This document shows positions 36,163 to 47,645 of a stretch of DNA of 64,000 bases, piece after piece; within the stretch, counting starts at the first letter, position 1; every line of letters begins with the position of its first letter. The DNA is from Sphagnum magellanicum (lineage: Eukaryota; Streptophyta; Sphagnopsida; Sphagnales; Sphagnaceae). A model generated the notes under the pieces. That model was not told the origin of the DNA. It saw nothing but the letters and a program-made list of their open reading frames with translations, and did no database searches. The DNA lies in NCBI GenBank assembly GCA_021904315.1, contig CM038923.1, forward strand, positions 12,096,038-12,160,037. The letters are read 5' to 3'. The translations under genes were made by a program, and so were the position numbers.

Positions 36163-38573
36163 GTGAGCCATCTGCAACACACATTTGTAGCAAGTTGGCT
36201 GGTTTGCCAACTTGCCTAGTAGCTATCGATAGCTTTCAGGCTTCAATTTGTGCCACCATTCAGGGTTGGTACATTAGGTCCTGTGCAAATTTCTCTTGTT
36301 ACTGAGCTGTGAATGGTGGGTGGTGGCAGAGCACAAACTTTTTATTGGCATGCTACCAAGGGGAGCGACAAAAACAGATGTCATGTATGTGTTTGCACCC
36401 TATGGAAACATCAAGGAGCTATCTGTGATCAAAGGCTCCCAGCCAACTAGTAAAGGTAGCTTCAATGTCTGTTCTTTTTGTTTCATCTTTCTAGTATTGA
36501 TAACCAGTGATTGAGGTTTTTGAGCTGCAAATTGTCCGTGTCAGGGTTTGTACTATATTGCAGGATCACTGCAGTATCACAGCCCCAGTATGTGCTGACA
36601 TTTCTTGCCAAGAAACACATGAACTATTTGTGATGTCTCAGAGCACAGAATCTTTGGCCTTTTAGTCTAGTATCTGATGAGAAGAGATACCTTGAGTTAG
36701 TGTTGGCATTGAATTGTGCTGCCAAGGAATGATGCTAACTTTGGAACATGTTGTAATAGGTTGCGCCTTTCTCAAGTATGATACCAAAGAACAGGCAATG
36801 TGTGCCATTGAGGCCCTCAATGGAGTGTATAGGATGGAGGTTTGTTGGCTACATCCGCTTACACATGGGTGTTTGGTGAATGGGAATGTAGTAATGCGTT
36901 TGAGCATGGAACTTGGGGATTCCCACTTGTGAGGGTTAGGTTGATGTTTGTGATGCAGAAGTGCACAAGCTGTATGTGCACTGTTGAACTGTGCAAATTG
37001 GTAGGAGTATGCATAATGACCAGAAAGCAGTGTTTGAAGTGGGCTGGAAGTTGAGGGTAGAGAAATTTCAGCACTCTCAAATGTGGGAGTCCTGCAGCAG
37101 AGTGTTTTAATCATCCAAATATTTGTTAGGGTTCACAGTGGCATGTTATGAAGCGTGCTATTCTCACGAGATTCATGAATTTATTGGCTCTTGGCAGGGT
37201 TCACCATCAGCTCTGGTGGTAAAATGGGCAGATACTGAAAAAGAAAGGCAAGCCCGTAAAGTACAGAAAGACCAGGGTGTCTCAGCAGTTCCTGTTCCTG
37301 GACAGCAGCAGCCTTCATTGTTCGGTGCAGTACCAATGGGCTATGCATCAGCCCCTCCCTACAATGGTTACACCTACCAGGTCATTCACCACCATTGATC
37401 TTCTGCTTCATGTGCAAAGTCATGCTAGCAGTCTGCATCACAAGGTTATTGCTGGAACTTTCTAGTATTATAACCTGTTGGTGCTTAGTTGGCCTGAGTT
37501 TGTTGCGCCTTTGTACTATCACAAATCCACTAGGATCACTTGTTTTGAGGCATATCTCTTGGTTTCTGTTCCTGGTTGTAGTCAGGGGTTGTTGATCTCC
37601 TGCAATTGAACGGTGTGCTTAGCAGGCTTTATGACTCTACCCCAGACTGATGGCATGGATGCTAAATCCAACAAGCATTGATAGAGTAATCCAAGATCCA
37701 CAATTGGAAAGCTGATTGTTTAGAATAGAGCTGTTCCTGTTGCTCAGATGTTAAACTTGGACATGGCAATCTGTATGATTGTAACAGCCAATGAGCAACT
37801 ATGGAGGAGTCATGGCATATTCAGCACAACCAGGGATGGTTGGTTTACCTGCAACTCTCCCTGGGGCAGGGCCAGATCTAATGACCTATGCACCTATGCA
37901 AACCACCGCATATGCATTTGGGGGAGGGCAGTATGGTGGAATGGCTTATCCAGGCCCAATGATGGGCCCACATCCCACACCCTATCCTGCACCTGTCTCA
38001 CCAGTGGCCATGAATCCAGGTGCAGCAGTGGCAGCAGCTGTCAGGACCAGTGTAGGTCCCCAGACAGAAGGTACACAACCCTTCTGTCTCTGTGCTTATC
38101 GGTGCTTGTGGGCCTGGATGTTTTCCGATTAGTTCTGGTAATGGAGGCCCGATTAATGGTATTACGTGCGGGCTCTATCTTTGTTGAATTTACAGGGCCA
38201 GCAGGAGCTAACCTCTTCATTTACCATATACCACCTGAGTTCGGTGATCAGGAGCTGTCTTCTGCATTTTCACCATTTGGTAATGTCATCAGTGCCAAGG
38301 TGTTTGTGGACAAGACTACAGGTGCCAGCAAGTGCTTTGGTATTCATCCCACCTCAAACCCTAAAGCTCTTTGTTCCCCCATCCATTCATGTGATTGTTT
38401 GGTGTCTTTGTGCAGTGCTGATCAACAAGTGCCTCAATGGTGCAGGGTTTGTAAGTTATGATTCTCCAGAAGCAGCACAAGCTGCCATCAATGTTATGAA
38501 CGGGTTTCAACTGAGTGGGAAAAGGTTGAAGGTGCAGCTGAAGCGTGATACGAAGCAAAGCAAGCCCTATTAA
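34856..38573 (+). CDS. BRN: Bruno/CELF-like RNA-binding protein with three RRMs, nine exons
   Basis: Exons are 34856-35060, 35486-35568, 36111-36162, 36330-36455, 36760-36839, 37198-37380, 37788-38070, 38196-38339 and 38446-38573. All nine join in phase to give 1284 nt, 427 residues plus stop, close to the usual length of plant BRN1/BRN2 (RBP-DR1) proteins. RRM1 is at about 27-108 (RNP2 LFVGQL, RNP1 GCCFLTYT), RRM2 at about 115-196 ([14 protein letters not shown]) and RRM3 at about 342-419 ([14 protein letters not shown]). A Gly/Pro/Gln/Tyr-rich linker separates RRM2 and RRM3. Family members bind U/G-rich elements in 3' UTRs and control translation or decay; in Arabidopsis they affect flowering and defence. 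All RNP motifs are intact, so the gene looks functional. One donor (37381, GTCATT) is weak. Confidence 0.93.
35404..35429 (+). repeat. (TC)n microsatellite in intron 1
   Basis: About 13 TC units between the first two exons of the Bruno-like gene. Confidence 0.95.
35623..35654 (+). repeat. (TTTTC)n microsatellite in intron 2
   Basis: About six copies of the pentamer, followed by a related TTTTG run. Confidence 0.95.
36330..37380 (+). CDS. BRN: Bruno-like gene, exons 4-6 (RRM2 and start of linker)
   Basis: Exon 4 (36330-36455) reads [20 protein letters not shown] up to TSK, and exon 5 (36760-36839) reads [20 protein letters not shown]. Exon 6 (37198-37380) opens [20 protein letters not shown], a signature of the family, and then becomes Pro/Gln/Tyr-rich. 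It ends CAG/GTCATT, a donor with a poor +3/+4 match. Confidence 0.9.
37788..38573 (+). CDS. BRN: Bruno-like gene, exons 7-9 (linker end and RRM3)
   Basis: Exon 7 (37788-38070) encodes a Gly/Pro/Met/Tyr-rich low-complexity linker ([16 protein letters not shown] onward). Exons 8 and 9 encode RRM3, with [20 protein letters not shown] and then [18 protein letters not shown] and the end [18 protein letters not shown] before TAA. A second acceptor-like TTTGTGCAG about 30 bp upstream of exon 9 (near 38415) could give an alternative splice form that shifts the frame. Confidence 0.9.
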
Positions 38574-41450
38574 AGCTGTCAGTGGTTGGCTGCTGTATTC
38601 TAAGAAGGCCACCCAGTTAGATGGTAGATGGACTGGCATTCCTAATCAAACTGCTGAGTTCATCACCAGCACCAGACATGTACGCAGGTGGGAAGGCAGC
38701 TGCTCTTGCTTCCCAGCAAGCTTGTTTGCTTGTATGGTGCTTTTGTGCAACCTGTTTGAATTTCACTTTGCTCTTTTGACTGTCTATCATCCTCTTCTTT
38801 AGCTTCCACGAAGAGTGTTTGGTGGTACAAGCATTATGGTTCTTCATAATAGTGAAAGTTGCAACGATGTATCCTTAGTCAGAAGCTAAAGAGTCAATTT
38901 TGCTACTGGACTTGTCTGAGCCCTGTGTAGCAAAATGTCACATAGTAGTTTGCAGTTGTTGCTTCTTGTAGGTTTGATGCCTGCTTGAAGAATCTCATTG
39001 TTCAGTTGTTGGAATAACAGTGTTTTTTTTTCCCCTGTGGGAACATTTCCTTGAGGATCAAGGTATAGGGATTGTGCATTGCTTGAAAAATGGAATAGTT
39101 TTGGTGCCCTTGTTCTGTGCCACTGAGATTGTGTTGGAGGTTTTGTGTAGTGTTGTTTGAATGGATGTTGGGTTAGGTGGTGTGGTGTTCCTGTCAGCAT
39201 TGACTCTGGTAACCCTTTCAAGTTCTAGTGAATCTTCTTTTTTCACAGTGGCGTCACCAACCGTCTGATGGGCTTTGCTTCAGTAGAGGTGATCTGGTCC
39301 CAATGTCATGTGGGAGGTGTGTACACTGTGCTGTTGTAGCAAAGGCCTTGTGATGTGTGTTTGTTGCTATACCAGCACAAGTGTGACAGGGGTTTGTCAG
39401 CTGTAATGATGATGTCACGTATCGTTCCGTTTTGTCCCTCTGTTGAGGAGACTCGTGTGTGGTGGCCGTTCGGATGTTGCCATTTTCTGCCAGGTACTGT
39501 GTGCTTTGTACCTGCAGTGCAGTCTCTGTCCCTGTCCCCTTTTTAATCGTCTTTATTTTGTGCATAATGTGTTGTTTTAATTGTACACATGTGAATAGGT
39601 TGTCTACAGCTCTGTACAAACCTGTCTTTGTCTGACCAGACTGTGTTCAGATGGGACCAATCTCTCTGGTCTTTCTTTTAAGCGAAATTCAGAACTTGAC
39701 TTCTCCTATTGGAGTCTGGCACAATGTCAGCTGGATGCTTAGTGTGCTGCAGGTGCTTACTGGGATCTATGGTGCTTTTGTTTGTAGGAGTGAGAAGGAT
39801 ACGCACCTTGTTGAAGGATTGAATCAGTTGCCCAGTTCATGATGTTCTTGTAATTGCAGCAAGGGAAGTTTGCTGGTAATTGTCCCTGAACTCCACATGG
39901 TCTAATGGCACAAAGCTGTGTTATTGTCCCACGCATGTTTTATATATTGTTGTAAACTAATTGTTTTCATTAAGGAGCTATTGCTGCGGTGGCTGGTTCA
40001 GATCCACTTTTCACAAATCAAACAATCAGGATGGAATGAGGTCTTTTATTCCAGCATGTACAAGCTTCATATTACAGTGATCTGTGTTTTGTCTTTCTTT
40101 TCTCAAATTCTTGCTTTAAGGAAGGATTTTTATCTTGTTCTGGCTTTCTTCATTGTGAGGATGGAGATTTCTTGATTCTCATGAGAGATGATGTTATGCC
40201 TGCAGAGGACAGAATCACCCAGAAGACCAAGCTGGAACTTGTGGAAATCCACGCTGAGCATCTTGTGTGTGAGAGATGGATTGGTGATGAGATGAGCAAT
40301 GAATGAGATGATCATCATTTGTGGTAATGCTCTTTCAAAAGCAATTTGAGGTAAGTGAGATTGTTTTCACTTGACATATGCCAGACGTGTCATGAACACC
40401 CCATGAAGTCTTCCATGATGATTAGGGAGGAGTTGCTGTAGTGTGTAGCAGTTGCACATTTAATTGAATTATTAATTTGGATCTGTTATCAGACATGGAA
40501 TTGTTTGAGCTATATGAATTATTGGTGCCTGGTCTGAGAGCATTGTTGCTGTTCACATTCTCAGCCCTTCAAGTATGAGGATATGGTTTGGGTGTCCTCG
40601 AGCTACTCTTTCTTGGATGAGAATCAACCTTATTTGTCAGAAATTTTCAAATCCTCAACTTCCTCTTTTTGCATACTTAGTAGCATTGGTATGAATAGGT
40701 CTGTAATGAGTGAGTGAGACCTCTCAGTCCTGATCATGGTCTGGATATACTAATGTGCAATTCCTGCCTTGCCACAGGGAAATTTGTGAGGATTTCTTTT
40801 GCTCTAGTCAAAGTATCTGGACGGGGAAGACATGTAAGATGATGCAATGGCAACTACGACATAACTCCACAGATACCCAAGGCAGAGTTTCTTAGTGTTT
40901 AGTGTTCTCTGGTTTTTTGCACTTGGTGAAATTTTCTGTGGAAAAATAGGTGTAAAGAAGAGCTGGACCATTCACAAAGCATATTTGCCTTTGATGATTT
41001 GTGGCTTTTAATGAGTGATATTATTGACTTGCTATATCTCTTAGTTGCTAGCCAAGATCATGACACATGGTGTCTGTTGCCTCTGAAAATATGACAGAAA
41101 CTCAGGATGCAGATTTTTGTATAATTCTTTGGCAAAAATCTTGTGTGGATTGTTGTATACTATCTGTACCAGGTAATGAGCATCAGGAGGACATGGCTGA
41201 TTGTTGAGTGTCTGCAAGCTGGGTTTGACTAATGCCTTACATTCATTAATTGGCACTGAGTAGAGATTCTGCAACATCATTAGGAACTTTGTATCCTAGA
41301 ATGATCTTTGAGATTCTATTCCGGTTGGAATCTCTCATGAGTGACAATTACATTTGGATCACATAACTATAGATTAGAGCCTGCGATGGTATTACCACAG
41401 TCAGGATCCCTCTGACAAAACCAAATGAGAGAATGGTCTAGGTGTGATTA
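38574..41450 (+). other. Downstream DNA of the Bruno-like gene, probable 3' UTR at its start
   Basis: Base composition matches the Bruno-like gene and its introns rather than the AT-rich DNA further on. No ORF is supported by motif or family. T/G-rich runs such as TTTATTTTGTGCATAATGTG near 39555 would fit a 3' untranslated region. I cannot place the polyadenylation site. Confidence 0.4.
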
Positions 41451-41456
41451 TCAAGG

Positions 41457-41481
41457 TTTAGGGTTTAGGGTTTTAGGGTTT
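41457..41481 (+). repeat. Short interstitial telomere-like repeat
   Basis: Three TTTAGGG-type units in a row (the third with one extra T) followed by TTT. This is the plant telomere unit in an internal position. Confidence 0.8.
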
Positions 41482-41599
41482 CCACACTTCTTTGATGGGT
41501 GTTGGTTTTCAATAAGAAAGTGAGCAATGGGAAGCTCTCGTTGATGCTGATGCTCCCATTTGTCATTTCCTTGATGGGCACTCTCGTGGGTGCTACATC

Positions 41600-43000
41600 A
41601 CAAAAAAACAAACAACCAATGAACTTTGGATGTCATGTTTGTAAATGCATGTCAAATGTGATCTAGAACACAAATGCATGATGGAGGTGAAGGTCAAGCT
41701 GAAACTTGAACTTGCACTTAGAAGAATAAACACATTAAAGCTAATTACTTTTGTTGGCGTTTTCTAACATGCATTAAAAGAAGATTAGAACAATTATCGT
41801 TAAGAATTATATTTTACTTGCAAAAAACATTTGCTACAAAATGGCCTAATTATATTCAAAAAATTGCATGTGATAATAGTTGTAAATGTGAATGAAATCA
41901 ACAATCGACTAATATTTCATCATTCATACAGTAATGTATGCCATTTGTATATTACCATACAAATCAATAACTTACATAAGGACATGTGAATTGAAAAATG
42001 CTTGGGAATTTTCGTTTTTAAAAAAAATAGTGCATTGTCATTGTCTATTTTAAATGGTTTTAGATTGTTAGATATAAAATAATAGAAATGTACCATGTGT
42101 CATTTTTAAACTTTAGAACAAAATAAATTAAAACCAATATTTAGATAATTAGGTAGGTAAGATTAAATAGGTAAGTAGATTAGGGGAATACATAAGTTAC
42201 GAGGATGGTAGGTAAATATTTTAAATTTATTTTAGGTTTAATTTGTAGGGATAAACTTTTTTGATTGGCTCAACCCAAATGACATGTATTTTTTATGTGA
42301 AAATGTATAATAAAACCTTTTCATTATATAGTTTTCAAAATGGAAATGGAAAACAAAACATATGAATAAAATTTGAAGTTGCTTAGTTGCAAATTAGGTT
42401 GCAATTAAAATTTTTCTTTCATATATATATATATAGTAAATTATATAAATATGTATATAAGTAACTAACTACTTAATTAGCCAACTAATCACTAATTACT
42501 ATTTATATAATGATCAACCATCTAATTTATTTAATTTTAATTTATTTTGAAAAAATTAATTAATGATTAAATAATTAATATCTACGTAATAATTAACTAA
42601 CATATTAGTTATAAATTATTAATTAATAGTTCACAAATAAACAAATGAATGGTTCAAATTTTTATTAATTAAGCAATTTATTAATTATAGTTATGTAAAT
42701 AGCAATTAATTAACTTACCAATTAATTAGTTTAAAATTATTGATGAACATGTCATAAATAAATAAATAACTATAAGATTAACTCATTAATAATTAGGAAC
42801 TAAATAACAATTAACTAATTAGCTAATTATAAATGATTGATTAATAATTCATATAGTTAATTTGCCTAAATAAAAATTAAATATTATTTTATAAATACAC
42901 AAATGGAAACATATTCATAATTATATCCCTAAGAAAACTTAACAAAAATACATATATCTTTCAAAAATTTCCTAATACACCTATGTATATCATTAAGGGT
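41600..43000. other. No gene; AT-rich DNA
   Basis: AT-rich, with dense TTAATTAA/AATTAATT words at about 42420-42900 and a short (AT)n run near 42421-42434. No coding signal. Confidence 0.5.
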
Positions 43001-43059
43001 TATGTTGAAATTTTAATGATGTGATTAAGTGTGGTTCCATTTGCAACTAATGAGACATA

Positions 43060-43261
43060 TGTGCATGATCATAGATGAAAACATTTTTAAAGTGAAAAAT
43101 GAATAAGTCATTAATTGCAAATGTAGTTGTAGCATAATTGCAAGAATGATCAAAGGTACAAAGTAATTGTAATATGATTGGAACTAGTTATAAATAATAA
43201 TTATTTACATGTAGTTGCAAATGCAATGGTTACATTTTTTAGGGTTTTTTTGTTTATAGTG
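43060..43261 (-). mobile_element. CACTA-like terminus (right end)
   Basis: Read on the minus strand from 43261 it begins CACTATAAACAAAAAAACCC, then AAAAAATGTAACCATTGCA, TTTGCAACTACATG and more GCAACTA/GCAATTA-type repeats to about 43060. The order of motifs matches the ends at 25363 and 45866. No left partner was found. Confidence 0.55.
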
Positions 43262-43269
43262 ATGGTTGT

Positions 43270-45860
43270 TTTATAGTAACCCATGGGGACCCCCCAAGAT
43301 CAAATGTTTGGGCTGATATTGTTTTCTTTTTAAAATAAATAAATTTCAAAATGATGAACCAAGGCCTTTTCAAAAAATTTGTGATATCAAGAATTTGGCA
43401 ACATTTTCCAAAAAAAAGGAATTCAGTTGAGATTCATAAACACATGATGAATGCAAAAAGAATTGCTTTTAAAGTTTTGCAAAAATTTCCAAATTTTTTA
43501 AAATTTTATTCCAAATTTGTATTAACTTTTTTTAAAAAATTTATCCAATTTTGCAATTTCAAAATATTGGAATTTTTTTCCAATTTGTTGTCAATTCTTT
43601 TCAAATTTGTAATACGAAAATGGAATGTTCCAATTCTTGTAAATTTTGTGATTTGGAAATATTGTGAAAAAATTCCATTTCTTGTCCATTTTTTTTGAAT
43701 TTACAATTTAAAAAATGAATGTTCCAATTTGTTCCAAAACACAAACACCCCCCTTAAACCCCTTTACATGGATGCATGCATGCAAATTAGACCAAATTGA
43801 CAAGAGTTTAATGTACATTTATGACATGGATTGTGGAATTCTTATAGCAGTTGGAAAATCCTCCAAGGGTTTTTTTTAAAAAAACACCTACCCACACAAA
43901 TAATTCATTCATCAATGGAATTATATTTTCATTAATCACATGTAGACTTTCAACTAGTTTTTTTGTGTCTTAGGCCTTAAAGGCTTCCTACCATGGGGTT
44001 GTTTAATTTTCATATCTACATTTTGGGTTAACACCTTTGAAGTTATGACCCTCAACCACCTCATACATAAATGGGTTTAGTTGCTTACTCATGCACATTT
44101 CTAAGTTTTTTTCAATGTTGGGTGGTTTTTTAATGTAGTGCCAATTATTTGCAAGTTTTTAGATCAAATATATGGGCATATATATAATGATTTTCTTTTT
44201 GCTAAACCGTCACCTTCATATTTTACCTAACAGTTTTTGGAAACCCCATACTTGGCCCTTATTTTAAATTAGCGACCTCAATTTTCTAAAATCCAACCCC
44301 AAATTTTGCTTTCACACTAAAAAACACTTGAAGTTCTTTATAAAAAACTTGATGTGCAACAAGTTTGAAAAGTGACTTAAGTTTCAACGTTTCCAAGGTT
44401 CTTTGAAAGGAACCCCACTTACAAAATATGAAAATTGTTCGCATTTTTTGTAAGGTTCTTTCAAAAAAACCTATTTTTGCAAAATATGAAAACCATTTAC
44501 TGGTTTTTAGAATTTTTTTCAAAAATATTGAACCTTCACACAACATGAAAATTGTATGGTTTTGTTTTGAGGTTCTTTGAAAAACAAACAATTTAGTTTT
44601 ATGTTTTTTTTTTAGGTTCTTGAGTTTTTGGTTTTTTGTAATGGGAAAAATGAAATCACTAAACATTCAACATTCAATGTTGTAATTTTCCTTTAACTCC
44701 TTGAATATGTCATGACCCTAGTTTTGGGCTCACGACCAAAGCAAATGCATGGAAATGTGTGAATTAAGAGTGTAACCCAATAGTCACATTTGCACTCCCA
44801 AGATTGTGAGGGAATGGACCCACACACTTCCAAGTGGACTCCCACTTTGGGAGTTGGAGGCCCCATGGAATCTCAAATTTTTTTTAAAAAAATTCACTGG
44901 TTAATAATCATTGGATTAAAGAGTTCTTTATACCATTAGAAAGCTTTTGAAACGTAGATGTACTTAAAATACAAGTTATTGTCAAAAGAAAGGTCAGGAA
45001 TCAAAGTGCCAATTTGATTCCCAATCATTAAAAGTTGATAATCGCCTTAAAATATGTGCTTGCAAGTGGCATGTCACATATCGTTAGAAAGTTTTTAGTG
45101 AGGGCTATAATTTTTCTTCAAACCTAATTTCAATCAGAGGTTTGCAAAAGAAGTTATGGTCCTCCAAAATGTTAAAAGTCTCAATTTAGAAAATTGGGAG
45201 TCCTAAGACAAAATGACATTTGGATGGAACCCTTGTGGTTAATCACAAAAAATATTGTAATGGGGAAGGTGGTGCCTTCTCCCAAGTTTGAACCATGGTG
45301 AATCTTGTGAGTTTATGTATGCTCATGGTTTATTCGTGCACCAAAAATGCTCCAATTACGCATTAACTAACTTGTTATTTGGTTTGTGCAGATTCATGTG
45401 AATAATTGACTAGCTTATCATTCGTTCTAATCCTCATCCTAAAGCTCTAGCACACCCCTCTACCCTTGAAATGTTGTGAGTTAAGGAACATACCTCAATT
45501 CCTTCTTCTTTCGTTGTTTTCACTTTTGAACTCACATTCAAATCTTTCAAGGAATGTGGGGGTGCATCATAATGTGACCTTGAAATAACAAAAGTTATCA
45601 CTTTTCCCTATTATGAATTTATTCATTTATTCAAATTTTACTCAATTTTCATGGAAATGATGGGTGCATTAGAAGCATCATATGAAAGTGAGAAAACAAA
45701 AGCCTTTTAATATGTTGTGTTTTTTTCTATTTTTTTGTTGTTTTTTATGTGTTTGGCATGTGTTTTTCTTCTTTTAAAATTTTACCAACAAACTCAAGGC
45801 GTGCTATGCATCTATAGGTGTTTTGCATTTTGATTATGTCCCCCCTTCACACATTTGCCA
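43270..45860. other. No gene recognised
   Basis: T/A-rich low-complexity sequence at 43350-43740 and 44290-44670, with repeats of TTTCCAAATTTT- and AGGTTCTTTxAAA-like words. Elsewhere it is ordinary intergenic DNA. Open frames here come from the low-complexity composition. Confidence 0.4.
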
Positions 45861-45865
45861 TTTGT

Positions 45866-46140
45866 CATTAGTAGAAATCAGCCAAAATGTAACCATTCCA
45901 TTTACGACTACATGCGACTTGTAGTCGTTTGCGACTAGATTTGGGAATATTTGTAACTACAAGACCAACTTTCAACTATTTTGGTCATTTTCACAACTAT
46001 GATATAACTATTAGAAATTTCATCTTATTGGTTACATCAATTTTACATTTATTTTCATCCATTAATAGGTTGATATGTCCCATTAGTCGCAATAGTCACC
46101 AAATTAGTTGCATCCTAAAGGTATTCTACAATGACATAGG
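45866..46140 (+). mobile_element. CACTA-like terminus (left end) abutting the outer Ty3 element
   Basis: CATTAGTAGAAATCAGCC is followed by AAAATGTAACCATTCC, CGACTACATGCGACTTG and several TTTGCGACTA / TTAGTTGCAT motifs. It shares ordered motifs with the ends at 25363 and 43261. The motif-rich part stops about where the chromodomain code of the outer Ty3 element begins to be lost, so one of the two probably truncated the other. Confidence 0.5.
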
Positions 46141-46149
46141 GGTGTATTT

Positions 46150-47645
46150 TAATGTATGTACTAAAATTATATATAGATAATGCTTCCATTTTACCAACAC
46201 CTCATTCCACATTCTATTTTGATGTTGGCATACCTCAATTTTTAGAATTTGTTCAAAATTTGTTAAGGTCTTCCTTTCATCTAAAATTTAAGATAACTTG
46301 GGCAAAACATGAAAGGGGTCTAAACATATTTTTTAAGAAGTTAACACGGAATACCTTATGGATTCGCCAGGACTTTGGGAGATCTAATTGGTAGGTTACC
46401 TTTCCAAAAATAATTGTTATGACAAAGGGTCCATCAAATCTAAGGGATAATTTTTGGCATTTTTAAAGTTTTAGGCCACTTCATTGAGACTTGACCCATA
46501 AAAAGACCCAATCATTCACCTCAAATCTATATAAAATTTAGCCTAGTCTTGAACAATTTGCATACTCTCCTTGACCAATTTTTAAATATGTTACATGGTG
46601 GGTATCATTTGATTAACTCCCTCCATTTTAAAGCTAGGTGTTGAAATAGAAAGGGGAGTCAAACATTCCTAACCATAAAGGCCATAAAATGGGTTGGTTT
46701 GAAAGAGGAATGCCAACTTACATTGAAGGCAAATTCCACCAAGAATAGGTATTATTCCCATGTCATTTGTTTATGCCCTACATAATTTTTTAACATATCT
46801 TCCAAAACACGGTTAGTTCTTTTTGTTTGGGCATTTGTTTTGGGTTGATATGCACTACTCATTTTTAATTTAATGCCTAACATTTTGAGCAAGGTACCCC
46901 AAAATTGGTTTACAAATTTTCAATCGTAGTCACAAATAATTTCTTTTGGCAAACCATGTAAATGAAAAAATTCACGAATAAATAGTTTTGCCACATCAAT
47001 GGTTAACATAATGGATTTGGTATAAAATGGGCATGTTTTATGAATCGGTCAACGACCACAAAATATGATCATGCCTTTTCTAGTTTCTAAACAAACCCAC
47101 TAGAAAGTCCATGCTAATGGACTCCCACTTGTTATTATGAACCCCTAATGGTTATAAAGAGCTTGGGATTTTAATCTCTTCAACCTTAGTTATTCGACAC
47201 AAAACATTTTTCTACATATTTTCATACATCCATTTTCATGCTTGGCCAAAAATAGTTTTTCTTTACGGCCATATAAATCTTTTAAAATCCAAGGTGACTA
47301 GTTATTGGGATGTTATAACAATCATAAAAAATCTTGACATGAAAGTCTTTAAAATGAGGGATACATACTTTAATGCCATAATATGGAACCCCATCATCTA
47401 AAATATATGCTTGATATTATTTTTTAATTTCAAGGGTTTTATGTTCTTTTCCAAAGTTCTCATAAGCTTCTTTGAACCGTTGGTCTTGAGTATAATACTT
47501 ATTTATTTCCTGCATCATGGTGTTTCTAACCATGTAAATGGCATTAGCAAAGGGACAATGGGAAAGGGCATCAACCACAACATTATCTTTAGCTTTCACA
47601 TATTGCATTGATTAACTTAAATCAAATTGTTGTAAATTTTCCACA
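46150..47645 (-). mobile_element. Outer Ty3 chromovirus, 3' part: RNase H end, integrase, chromodomain
   Basis: On the minus strand the code resumes VENLQQFDLS, then YVKAKDNVVVDALS (the RNase H to integrase boundary), and continues through integrase core phrases such as AKLFIREFFHLHGLPKEI, FVNQFWGTLLKMLGIKLKMS and SAYQPKTNAQTKRTNRVLED. It then reaches the GPY/F-type tail KVTYQLDLPKSWRIHKVFRV and a chromodomain (about 46260-46150, EQILKIEV then NEVLVKWKHYL). Many stops and some frameshifts show it is dead. It picks up exactly where the 61171-63791 block leaves off, so both are parts of one element split by later insertions. Confidence 0.85.

Noticed and set aside
41041..41280. Minus-strand ORF of 79 codons downstream of the Bruno-like gene
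   Set aside because: The composition is protein-like but there is no motif, partner exon or family I can name; not enough to call a gene.
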